A DNA stretch of 20,000 nt from Symbiodinium natans (lineage: Eukaryota > Sar > Dinophyceae > Suessiales > Symbiodiniaceae): assembly GCA_905221605.1 (NCBI GenBank), contig CAJNDS010002824.1, forward strand, positions 97,501 through 117,500, written 5' to 3'. Numbering within the stretch: the first letter of the stretch is position 1; each line of letters opens with the position of its first letter. The notes below the pieces were generated by a model. That model ran no database searches. It worked only from the letters and a program-made list of their open reading frames with translations, and was not told the DNA's origin. A program made the position numbers and the translations under genes. Shown one piece after another: positions 14,218 through 20,000 of the stretch.

Positions 14218-17109
14218 CTGGAAGACCAACATGTAAGGGTTCTGGGGTCGTCGGGTCGAGGGCCTTTCGGGTTTGCGGGACCCTAAACCCCTACACCCTA
14301 AACCCCTAAACCAGGGTAGTGGACGATGCAGATCCCAAGCAAGAAGAGTGGAAGCCTAGGAAAGCAAAAGGGGGTCCGGGTAGCTTTGACTTGCGAAACC
14401 CAGAACCCCTCGAAAAGAGCAAAGGGAACGGACAGGGCATCGACCCCAGACCCCTGAAAGCCCCAAACACCAACCACACCCTAAACCCGAACCCTAACCC
14501 CAAACCCGAAACCCGAAACCTTAAACCCGAACCTAGACCCTAAACCCTAGACCCTTCAAAGTGTACTGGCCGCGCCCAGAGCCCGAGCTCAACGTCCTGG
14601 GAAGAACAAGTTAAGGAACGCAAAGCTCCCTAAACCGTCCCCTAAACCCCTTGAATCCCCTTGGGAAGACCAAGGAACCCTAACTCCCCAAACCGCCCCC
14701 TAAACCCCTTAAACCCCCGTAAACCCCCAAACACCCCTAAACCACCGCGCAACAACCCAAGCCCTGCTACCAACCCTAAAACCTAAACCCAATAAACCCT
14801 AAACCCCAAACCCTAAACCCAATAAACCCTAAACCCCAAACCCTAAACCCAATCAACCCTAAACCCCAAACCCTAAACCCCAAACCCTAAACCCCAAACC
14901 CTAAACCCCAAACCCTAAACCCTAAACCCCAAACCCTAAACCCTAAACCCCAAACCACTTCAAAGGCTCGCCAACCTCGGCCCGGTCCACGGGCTCCACC
15001 TGGGTTCGGGTGTTCAGGGTTCAGGGTTCAGGGTTCAGGGTTTAGGGTTTAGGGTTTAGGGTTTAGGGTTTAGGGTTTAGGGTTTAGGGTGAAGGGTTTA
15101 GGGTTTGGGGTGTAGGGGGTTAAGCTGAGGGGTTTTGGGTTCAAGCTTTAGGGTTTAGGGGTTTATGGGACTAGGGTTTAGGGTTTAGGGTTTAGGGCTT
15201 AGTAGAAATTGCATAGGCTTCATGTCCGCAGTTTTGGGCGAAAGTTTTGGTTGTAGGGTGTTTAGGGTTGTGGGTTTCAGGCTTTTGGATGCTCCAAAGT
15301 CCTGGGAGCAGGTGTAATCACAACTTGACGGAATAGCCGTCGAATCGCGGACTTCATTCCAGTCCGCCTTGCCCTCTGCGCATGGCTGAAGTTAGGGGAA
15401 ATCCCACAAAACAAACCCTAAGCCCTAAACCCTTAAGGGATTATGTAGACGACCTAATTTCCCCCATTCCCTACTAAGAATCCTAAGAACCAGGAATAAG
15501 GTCCAGCGCCCGGGCCACGATCCGGCGAAGGAGCAGGTTAAGGGCTTTGGCGGTCAAAGGTCTAGGGTAAAGAGTTGACCTCGCTTTCCCAAAAAAACTC
15601 GTCATCTACTTCTAGGCTATAGGGTTTAGCGTTTAGGGTTGGGGGAAGAGGTGGAGATTCAAGGCTGATTTGGTGTGAGGCCTGCGGTTCCCGAAATCCC
15701 CGACCAAAACCAACAAAAAACGCGAAGCCCGAAACCCCTGCACCCAAAAGCCCTAAGCCCTAAGACCTGAACCCTAACTAAAACCCAAAGAGCCTAAACC
15801 CCTAATCCCTACCACAATCCTCTTCTGGGCGGCGTTTAAGACCACGTACTCCGTGAGGTGGTCCCTGCGGCAGACCTTCGCCGGGGGGGGGGGAGGTGGT
15901 TAGGGTTTAGGGTTTAGGGTTTGGGGTTTAGAGTTTTGGAGGGTGGGGGTGAGGGACTCTCTGGAGATTGCGGTTGGCTTCCGTTTAGGGTCGATTGTCT
16001 TGGGCATTGGGTTTTGGTGGTTATTCTATTGGGGTTTGGCGTCGCTTGGGGTTTTGGGGTTGTGGGTTTTGGGGTTTTGGGATTGATGGTCTAGGCAAGT
16101 TTAGCATACCTGCGACCCATGGGCCTGCAAGGCAAAGCCCTGTTCCCCGAAGCGCGAGCCAAAACTCTAACCCTAAACCCTAAACCCCTAAACCCCTAAA
16201 CCCTAAACCCTAAACCCTAAACCCCAGACAACCTCGAAGCTTCCTTCGCCTGAGGAGGAGGCGCGTGGCGAAACCTTTTTAAACGAGGGTCCCTTCTTGT
16301 GGGAACCACGGGCAACCTTTAAAGCCCGTTCAGTTAAATCGAATATGCAGGGTCCCACGACGGTCCTGCCACTTTAGGGAGGACTCAGGTGCTTAGGGCC
16401 TCGGGCTTAGGATGTTTGGGGCTCGGGGTCCACCCAAAGATCCACTGAAGCTCTGCAAGCATGAAACCCGCAATCTTAAAAGCTAGCAAGCGTGCTGAAC
16501 GAACTCAGGCTTCAACAGGGCTGAAGCCCTTCGCTCCAAAACTAAACCCCTGAGCCGCTGGTTTAGGGTTTAGGGTTTAAGGGTTTGGGTTGAGGCTTTA
16601 GGCTTTAGGGTTTAGGGTTTAGGGTTTAGGGTTTTAGGCTCCCCACACGCCTAAAAGCCCTGAACCCGCAACTAGGCCGTCCGGCCGAGTCGAGCGGCCT
16701 CTTCCAGTATTCCTGCGCTCAAGAGCCGGCCAAAGGAGCCCTAAGCCCCATGCCGTAAACCCTCTTGCCCTAAACCTTAAACCCTAAACCCTAAACCCTC
16801 AACCCCTAAACCGGGGCTTCCAAGGGTTTGATAGGGTTCAGGCGGGTTGTTAAAGGTCTCATGGGTTGTCAGTACTGGGGCTACAACCTGAGAAGCTATA
16901 GCTGCAACTGGTTGTAACCTTATTGGGGCTCTTGTACGTAGGGATATATGTACCTTAGCTCGAGTTGATGACACCATCGCCCTAGTAGATTCAGACGTCT
17001 TGAACCATGATCAAGCTACGTAATACAGGAGCCTGAAACCCTCGACTTCTTCTTTGATCGCCTGCGCCGAAGCATGCGGCTGCAGCACCATTCTGCTGGA
17101 TGCCGACAT
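14001..17109 (-). CDS. multi-exon gene of unknown function
   Basis: Starts at ATG 17107-17109 and probably ends at TGA 14001-14003. Eight inferred exons give a protein of roughly 200 residues with Ala/Arg/Leu-rich helices and a charged C-terminal exon. It is the next gene upstream of the histidine phosphatase gene on the same strand. Most introns have TTTAGGG-type starts and CCCTAAA-type ends; intron 1 lacks the paired arms. Exon joins 1-2, 2-3 and 3-4 are phase-consistent; 4-5 needs a GA donor and 5-6 is not resolved. I recognise no domain. Confidence 0.65.
14218..14311 (-). other. short telomere-like intron
   Basis: Only 94 bp: left arm 14232-14280 (degenerate) and right arm 14281-14311 (CCCTAAACCCC). 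Starts CTG|GTTTAGGGG in minus sense. Confidence 0.55.
14312..14355 (-). CDS. candidate 44-nt exon
   Basis: Acceptor TTTTGCTTTCCTAG|G is one of the best in the window; donor CCCTG|GTTTAGGG. In the phase fitting both neighbours it reads LPLFLLGICIVHYP, a hydrophobic stretch. The + strand reading across 14319-14480 (DADPKQEEWKPRKAKGG) is also protein-like, so the call is tentative. Confidence 0.42.
14356..14955 (-). other. intron with a long CCCTAAA arm
   Basis: 14462-14955 is dominated by CCCTAAA with a homogenised CCCTAAACCCCAAA 14-mer at about 14790-14950. The other end (14356-14460) has no TTTAGGG arm. Unique patches occur at 14545-14625. Confidence 0.5.
14956..14999 (-). CDS. candidate 44-nt exon
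   Basis: Acceptor CGAACCCAG|G and donor AAGTG|GTTTGGGG. The frame with strong GC3 reads VEPVDRAEVGEPLK (12 of 14 third positions G or C). That frame needs phase 0 from upstream, whereas the upstream exon ends in phase 1, so either the frame or an intervening exon is unresolved. Confidence 0.5.
15000..15490 (-). other. telomere-like intron ending in a partial introner-like element
   Basis: Arms 15003-15200 (TTTAGGG, with TTCAGGG variants) and 15414-15436 (CCCTAAG/CCCTAAA). The donor side carries the partial element at 15438-15494. The unique loop 15200-15410 has no recognised feature. Confidence 0.6.
15438..15494 (-). mobile_element. introner-like element, partial copy
   Basis: On the minus strand CCTGGTTCTTAG, then TTCTTAGTAGGGAATG, then GGTCGTCTACATAATCCCTT follows the order of copy 1 for about half its length, then stops at a telomere-like array. 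The outer end CCTG|GTTCTTAG coincides with the inferred donor of the exon 15491-15561. Confidence 0.72.
15491..15561 (-). CDS. exon, unknown protein
   Basis: Reads PLTAKALNLLLRRIVARALD then LIP, an amphipathic helix-like stretch. Acceptor TACCCTAG|A (phase 2), donor CCTG|GTTCTTAG (phase 1) at the end of the partial element. The opposite strand is less protein-like. Confidence 0.68.
15562..15812 (-). other. telomere-like intron
   Basis: Right arm 15740-15805 (CCCTAAG, CCCTAAC). Left TTTAGGG patch 15619-15640 is short. Donor is GT at 15812-15811, or GA at 15819-15818 if phase 2 is required. Confidence 0.5.
15813..15875 (-). CDS. exon, unknown protein
   Basis: Twenty-one codons: VCRRDHLTEYVVLNAAQKR then IV. 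Acceptor GGCGAAG|GTC follows a C10 run; donor ATTGTG|GTAGGG. Strongly protein-like and high GC3. It joins the upstream exon in phase 0. Confidence 0.75.
15876..16232 (-). other. telomere-like intron
   Basis: Arms 15898-15945, with GGGGTTTTGG runs to about 16085, and 16160-16226 (CCCTAAA). Donor GAG|GTTGTC. Confidence 0.65.
16233..16365 (-). CDS. exon, unknown protein
   Basis: Reads TVVGPCIFDLTERALKVARG, then SHKKGPSFKKVSPRASSS and GEGSFE, open over 133 nt. The first part resembles a folded segment, followed by a basic, serine-rich linker. Acceptor GTGGCAG|G, phase 2; donor GAG|GTTGTC, phase 0. The frame continues to VVW if the donor is TGGG|GTTTAGGG. Confidence 0.75.
16366..16681 (-). other. 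telomere-like intron
   Basis: Left patches 16371-16430 and 16560-16635 are TTTAGGG-like; the right arm 16645-16670 is weak. The inferred donor is GA (CG|GACGG); GGAC occurs at both exon borders, so the exact cut is ambiguous without changing the product. Confidence 0.5.
16682..16712 (-). CDS. 31-nt exon, unknown protein
   Basis: Acceptor GAGCGCAG|GA enters in phase 1 and gives GILEEAARLGR, linking in frame to exon 1 (EEVEG) and exon 3 (RTVVGP). Short, so support rests on the double phase match. Confidence 0.55.
16713..17039 (-). other. first intron, without paired arms
   Basis: A CCCTAAA block at 16740-16812 is the only clear telomere-like part; 16816-17039 is mostly unique. Donor GAGG|GTTTCAGG. 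Confidence 0.5.
17040..17109 (-). CDS. first exon, unknown protein
   Basis: ATG at 17107-17109, then MSASSRMVLQPHASAQAIK and EEVE, followed by G|GTTTCAGG in phase 1. The ATG is the first in frame after an in-frame stop region and is preceded by non-telomeric sequence, as expected for a 5' leader. Other frames of 17074-17346 are open but lack splice agreement. Confidence 0.65.
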
Positions 17110-17560
17110 GTCAGAAGTTATGCCGATGTCGTCTGTCGACCAAAGCTTGCCTGCGCTGTGAGGCATGCCACAGCAACTGCTGAAATTGCTGATGGCTCGA
17201 CAGCATCTCCAACCGCCGCTGCTATCGCCAATGCCAGATGCAGCGGAGGTCTCTTCCTAACATTGCATCGGTATCCAGCGGCCTCTTCGCGGATGGCGCA
17301 ATCTGATGGCATCCTCTTGACGACAAACCCTTTATCATATGTGTGATCAACATATAAATTACTGTGCCGAGAACACCCATAATCACCAGCACCGTATGCC
17401 GCAAAATAACTTCGCAGCTCTAGCTCCCCTCAAACGTCCTCGGGCTACAAACAAGAGAAAGTCCACGAAAGGCCCCACGTAAAGCGAGGAAGAGAGGGAA
17501 ACAGACCCATGATTCGACCTAAGAAAACTAACTGTTGTCGCACCCAGGCTGAGCCCTAAA
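17110..17560. other. non-repetitive upstream region
   Basis: The only long stretch right of 2.5 kb without telomere-like units. It lies directly upstream of the ATG at 17109 and may hold the promoter, 5' leader or trans-splice acceptor. A GCA/GCC-rich part (17150-17250) gives open frames on both strands. No TATA box or known leader can be identified with confidence. Confidence 0.4.
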
Positions 17561-17569
17561 CCTTCCGGT

Positions 17570-17628
17570 TTAGGGTTTCGGGTTCAGGGTTTAGGGCTTA
17601 GGGTGTACGTAGGGTTTAGGGTTTAGGG
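17570..17628 (+). repeat. TTTAGGG-like array
   Basis: Degenerate TTTAGGG units with one GTGTACGT interruption, preceded by a short CCCTAAACC. It has no convincing exon on its left. Confidence 0.85.
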
Positions 17629-17636
17629 CCGGAAAC

Positions 17637-17729
17637 ATGTCCAACCCTGATGCTGCCAAGCAGCAGGCGTGGGGATGTCGAAACCTGGCAAAACTTCATG
17701 GGGCCCCTAATTTTTGGTGTAGGGAATAA
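17637..17729. CDS. possible exon, strand undecided
   Basis: On + an ATG opens MSNPDAAKQQAWGCRNLAKL then HGAPNFW; the pattern A-x-x-A...NLA is loosely like an armadillo helix. On minus, after ATTAG at the border of a partial introner-like end, it reads GPHEVLPGFDIPTPAAWQHQ before GG|GTTGGAC. Unlike the other exons it has TTTAGGG on its left. Confidence 0.38.
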
Positions 17730-17740
17730 GGTTGTGAGGG
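17711..17740. mobile_element. probable end fragment of the introner-like element
   Basis: TGGTG then TAGGGAATAAGG and TGAGGG resembles the element end TGGTTCTTAGTAGGGAATGA with a gap. It borders the possible exon 17637-17729 and is followed by a G25 run. Weak match. Confidence 0.4.
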
Positions 17741-18137
17741 CAGAGGGGGGGGGGGGGGGGGGGGGGGGGTGACCAATCCCCCCACCAATGGCTGGACGAA
17801 TCATGGGGCGGTTCGGGGCTTTAGGGTTTTCGGGCTTTAGGGTGCTGTGGTCATTGCAACCAGTTCGGGGATAGAGGCGAGCAGCTAGACCCGTATTGCT
17901 GCTGAGCATGCACAGATCACCTGAGGCGACCTACTTCATTACCGACAGAGAAAGCGGTGCTAGAACCCACTCACGACTCAAAAACGGCCAAACTCGAAAC
18001 CCTGAACCCCAAGTGGCCCCCAGCCCTAAACCCCAACACCCGCAACTCTCAAGAGCTCGAAGCCAGAACTAGACCTCCAAACCCCGAATGGCTGAGGTGT
18101 TGTAGAAGATAGTTGACGGGAACCCTAAACCCTAAAC
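17741..18137. other. mostly unique DNA with weak repeat patches
   Basis: G25 run (17745-17769), TTTAGGG-like patch 17818-17842, CCCTGAA/CCCTAAA patches 17999-18030 and CCCTAAA 18122-18137. Probably intron of the 18.1-19.3 kb gene. No exon recognised within. Confidence 0.45.
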
Positions 18138-18312
18138 CCGGAACCGAGTCAGGCCAACTTCGTAAGGTCACTGGATCCACCAGCCGCACTGCATTGGTGA
18201 CCTTCCATAACTTTGAGCTTTGGGGCCTTTGTTGGGCTTTGTTGGGCTTTGTTGGGCTTTGTTGGGCTTTGTTGGGCATGAGGGTCTTGTGGTGGTGGTG
18301 GAGTTTACCCAG
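18138..18312 (-). CDS. exon with PNKAQQSPTK repeat
   Basis: Begins right at the end of the full introner-like element (CTAAGAGCCAG|CTG) and reads LGKLHHHHKTLMPNKAQQ, then a repeat of Pro-Asn-Lys-Ala-Gln-Gln type encoded by five CTTTGTTGGG units, then SKLWKVTNAVRLVDPVTL and RSWPDSVP. It ends CCGG|GTTTAGGG. An unbroken frame of 175 nt. Confidence 0.7.
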
Positions 18313-19323
18313 CTGGCTCTTAGTAGGGCATGACGGAATTCGTCACCTGCAAATACCCCTTGAGGGTTTCTGTGGGGTACCGAAGTCCCCCGTTCCCTGC
18401 CAAGATCTAGTAAGTTTAGGGTTGTTCAGGTTACAGGACTTCAAGGCTACCCTGAACCCTAAACCCTAAACCCCAAAACCCAAAAACCCGAAAGGCCTTT
18501 CAGGGCTTTAGTGCTGTTGGGTGAGGCGTGTAAAGTGCTGTTGGGTGAATCCTCAAGAGCTTAGAATTTAGGGTTTAGGGAATAGGGTTTAGGGTTTAGG
18601 GTTTAGGGTTTAGGAAAACCCTGAATTAAACCCTAAACCGCCCTGAGCACTCTACTCTATACCCAGAGCCCTGCGATACGAAAACCCTCAACCCCAATAC
18701 CCGCTGAACCCTCAGATGCTAAGCCCCCCAAAGCCCAACCCTAAACCCTAAACCCTAAACCCTAAAACCCTAAAATTAAGCTCCCAGCCTTGTGGCAGAG
18801 CATCAGGGGCGGCGCACCGTTCAAGGCTGAGCAGTGGCCCTTGGGGACGTGAACCACCTCAGCCGAACGTGAGGCCCAGTGGGTTTAGGGTTTAGGGTTT
18901 AGGGTTTAGGGTTTAGGGTTTAGGGTTTAGGGTTTAGAGTTTAGGGTTTAGGGTTTAGGGTTTAGGGCTTAGGGTTTAGGTTTAGGGTTTAGGGTTTTAG
19001 GATTTTGCACATCTGGGTGGAAAGGCTTCAGGGCTTGTGTTGGAGGTTTCGGGGGTTTTGGGATAACATCCTGAACACCTGACGCTAAACTCTCAACACT
19101 CGAAGACCGACTCACCCCAGGCCCTACTGGTCCTAAACCGGAGTTCCGGGAAACCGGTAAGGCAGTGTCCAGAATAGGGCTACCCCGTATGCTGAGGTAT
19201 ACAAGGGGGTCACCTAGACCTCTGTTGGGAAGCACCCAAGAAGGTCAGAGGCTGAGGTCCCCGGCATCGTCAACGCAGATGGTGCAGAGCTCGCACATGA
19301 TGGTGTACTTGAAGTTGAACGTA
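18138..19323 (-). CDS. part of a third multi-exon gene, unknown function
   Basis: Four candidate exons (18138-18312, 18488-18551, 18789-18857, 19275-19323) on the minus strand with the same intron style. The two middle exons join in phase 0; the join into 18138-18312 is not phase-consistent with the borders chosen. The product would contain Cys/His-rich, Asn/Ser-rich and Gln/Lys/Pro-repeat segments. Start and end are not identified. Confidence 0.5.
18227..18277 (+). repeat. decamer repeat CTTTGTTGGG, five copies
   Basis: Five near-perfect 10-bp units. Because 10 is not a multiple of 3 the encoded minus-strand peptide cycles through three registers (PNKAQQSPTK), so unit changes would shift the frame. 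It lies inside the exon 18138-18312. Confidence 0.9.
18313..18410. mobile_element. introner-like inverted-repeat element, copy 3 (98 bp)
   Basis: Arms 18313-18336 and 18387-18410 match the arms of copy 1 at 21/24 and 19/24. The interior aligns with the reverse complement of copy 1, with GGTACCC and AGGGGTAT at matching places. On the minus strand its end CCAG| is the acceptor of the exon 18138-18312. One bp longer than copy 1. Confidence 0.82.
18411..18487 (-). other. remainder of intron beside the element
   Basis: Short TTTAGGG patch (18413-18430) and CCCTAAA/CCCCAAA arm (18448-18487) with a 16-bp loop. With the element 18313-18410 it makes up the whole 175-bp intron. Confidence 0.6.
18488..18551 (-). 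CDS. candidate exon, Asn/Ser/Pro-rich
   Basis: Reads DSPNSTLHASPNSTKALKGL. Acceptor CTCTTGAG|GAT, donor TCGG|GTTTTTGG. It contains a 14-bp direct repeat (GTGCTGTTGGGTGA on +, near 18511 and 18537), which doubles the SPNST peptide. Confidence 0.6.
18552..18788 (-). other. telomere-like intron
   Basis: TTTAGGG 18567-18616 faces CCCTAAA 18620-18640 across four bases (a near-perfect hairpin), followed by a second CCCTAAA arm 18735-18775. Confidence 0.65.
18789..18857 (-). CDS. candidate exon
   Basis: Twenty-three codons: VVHVPKGHCSALNGAPPLML then CHK. Acceptor GGCTGAG|GTG, donor AAG|GC (a GC donor), phase 0 both sides. Protein-like, high GC3, not recognised. Confidence 0.65.
18858..19274 (-). 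other. probable intron
   Basis: A clean TTTAGGG arm 18881-19003, then about 270 bp of mainly unique sequence (19005-19274) with only a weak CCTAAACC at 19133-19139. The paired right arm is missing. Confidence 0.5.
19275..19323 (-). CDS. candidate exon, Cys-rich
   Basis: Reads TFNFKYTIMCELCTIC after acceptor CCGCCAAG; donor TGC|GTTGAC gives phase 0. The frame stays open to VDDAGDLSL and TGA, so it might instead be a terminal exon. The CxxCxxC spacing is suggestive of metal binding, which is inference. Confidence 0.5.
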
Positions 19324-19663
19324 CTTGGCGGTTTAGTCTTGAAATTTAGTGTGTGGCGGGCTGTTGGCTTTACGCTGTGAACCCCAAGACCCACCCCAAA
19401 CCCCGGATCCTAAGTCCCAAATCCCGCACCACAGAAACCCTAAAGATAAGATGCAAGACCTCTCTGAGATCCTAAACCCCAAACCCCCCCCCCCCCCCCC
19501 CCCCCCGCAAATCTCGAAGAGCCCTGAAACCCCAACCAAATACCTTAAAGCCCTTAACCTTAAAGAAAAAAGACTCAGCCCCCCAAAAGGTCTTTCAATT
19601 CCTACAAGCAACCCCTACCCCTAAACTCCAACAGTCCTTCGGAGCCCTTAAAAGCCCCCAACC
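19324..19663. other. C-rich degenerate repeat field
   Basis: Loose CCCTAAA/CCCCAAA-like sequence with a C23 run at 19484-19506. The open frames across it are compositional. No exon is visible, though this could be the right arm of a further upstream intron. Confidence 0.5.
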
Positions 19664-19720
19664 CTTAGGGTTTAGGGTTTAGGGTTTAGGGTTGAGGGTT
19701 GAGGGTTGAGGGTTGAGGTT

Positions 19721-19815
<95 letters not shown>

Positions 19816-19820
19816 GGTTT
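19664..19820 (+). repeat. TTTAGGG array grading into homogenised GGGTTGA array
   Basis: Starts with three or four TTTAGGG units and continues with about 19 GGGTTGA units, one carrying an extra base change. The same variant forms an array at 10185-10263. Confidence 0.92.
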
Positions 19821-20000
19821 GAAATAAACAGCACAACCACCCACCAAACCCCTACTGGTAGAAGTCTACAAGCCCCTAGAAGCCTAACGGTCCCCCCAAA
19901 CCCAAAAAGCCACCTAAACCTCTGAAGCGACTAAACACCTACAAGCCCCGAAAGCCTAGAAGCCCCTACAAGCCCCGAAAGCCTAACCCTAAACCCTAAA
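19821..20000. repeat. degenerate C-rich repeats ending in CCCTAAA
   Basis: Contains a tandem CTACAAGCCCCGAAAGCCTA unit at about 19939-19986 (two copies, linked by GAAGCCC) and ends with CCCTAAA units running out of the window. No gene seen. Confidence 0.75.

Noticed and set aside
14004-14309. 101-codon + strand ORF starting MGGARLARLQ
   Set aside because: The same island reads better on minus, with a good acceptor, higher GC3 and a stop at the expected place. The + frame runs on into repeat sequence (TLNPYTLNP).
17616-17909. 97-codon minus ORF with poly-Pro
   Set aside because: It crosses a G25 run and an element end; the frame is kept by chance over the homopolymer.
19333-19624. Overlapping 91-92 codon ORFs on both strands
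   Set aside because: Both cross a C23 run and degenerate CCCTAAA/CCCCAAA sequence; peptides are compositional.
2339-20000. The window as a chromosome end with true telomeric arrays
   Set aside because: Arrays change orientation dozens of times, are degenerate, and alternate with coding exons. A terminal telomere would be one orientation and clean.
2534-20000. Eimeria-type repeat-rich chromosome segment
   Set aside because: Coccidian genomes also scatter AAACCCT repeats, but they are accompanied by abundant CAG/GCA repeats, which are absent here apart from short patches. Introner-like elements and GC/GA donors fit dinoflagellates better. Not excluded.

Overview
This is a eukaryotic nuclear window. 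It looks like a dense field of degenerate telomere-type repeats (TTTAGGG on the + strand in some blocks, CCCTAAA in others) broken by short non-repetitive islands. Read in all frames, the islands alternate in a fixed way: almost every protein-like island has a CCCTAAA-type block on its left and a TTTAGGG-type block on its right. On the minus strand the islands are short exons (about 45-215 nt) of high third-position GC, and the repeat blocks are the two ends of introns. Each such intron starts with a TTTAGGG-like array, often supplying the splice donor as GTTTAGGG, and ends with a CCCTAAA-like array just before an AG acceptor. The ends are therefore complementary and could pair.

The anchor is a histidine phosphatase (phosphoglycerate-mutase-like) gene at about 2.5-13.0 kb, minus strand. 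One 59-nt exon encodes VHFIRHGEGFHNVA, the phosphohistidine motif of the family, and the exon two steps downstream encodes DPLLTPKGEGQA, the next conserved block. Their joins and those to neighbouring exons keep the reading frame. Upstream is a second minus-strand gene (ATG at 17107-17109, stop at 14001-14003) whose product I do not recognise, and then parts of a third (18.1-19.3 kb). All three point the same way.

Inside the introns are mobile-looking pieces. A 97-98 bp inverted-repeat element has two full copies (7884-7980, 18313-18410) and two partial ones; its ends carry GT and AG and sit at inferred exon borders, as expected of an introner. There is also an 86-bp inverted-repeat element (4955-5040), a duplicated 120-150 bp block, a 600-bp AT-rich island, 23-25 nt poly-G/C runs and locally homogenised repeat variants.

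The left 2.3 kb differs: no telomere-like repeats, long CT-rich tracts on the + strand and a possible + strand transcript with ordinary GT-AG introns.

Organism: TTTAGGG-type repeats occur in plants, many green algae, cryptophytes, dinoflagellates, chromerids and coccidia. Inferred GC and GA donors beside GT, many short exons and a unidirectional gene series fit a dinoflagellate or close alveolate best, but this is inference. Exon borders were drawn by eye from frame, donor/acceptor bases and phase; no alignment or RNA evidence was available.
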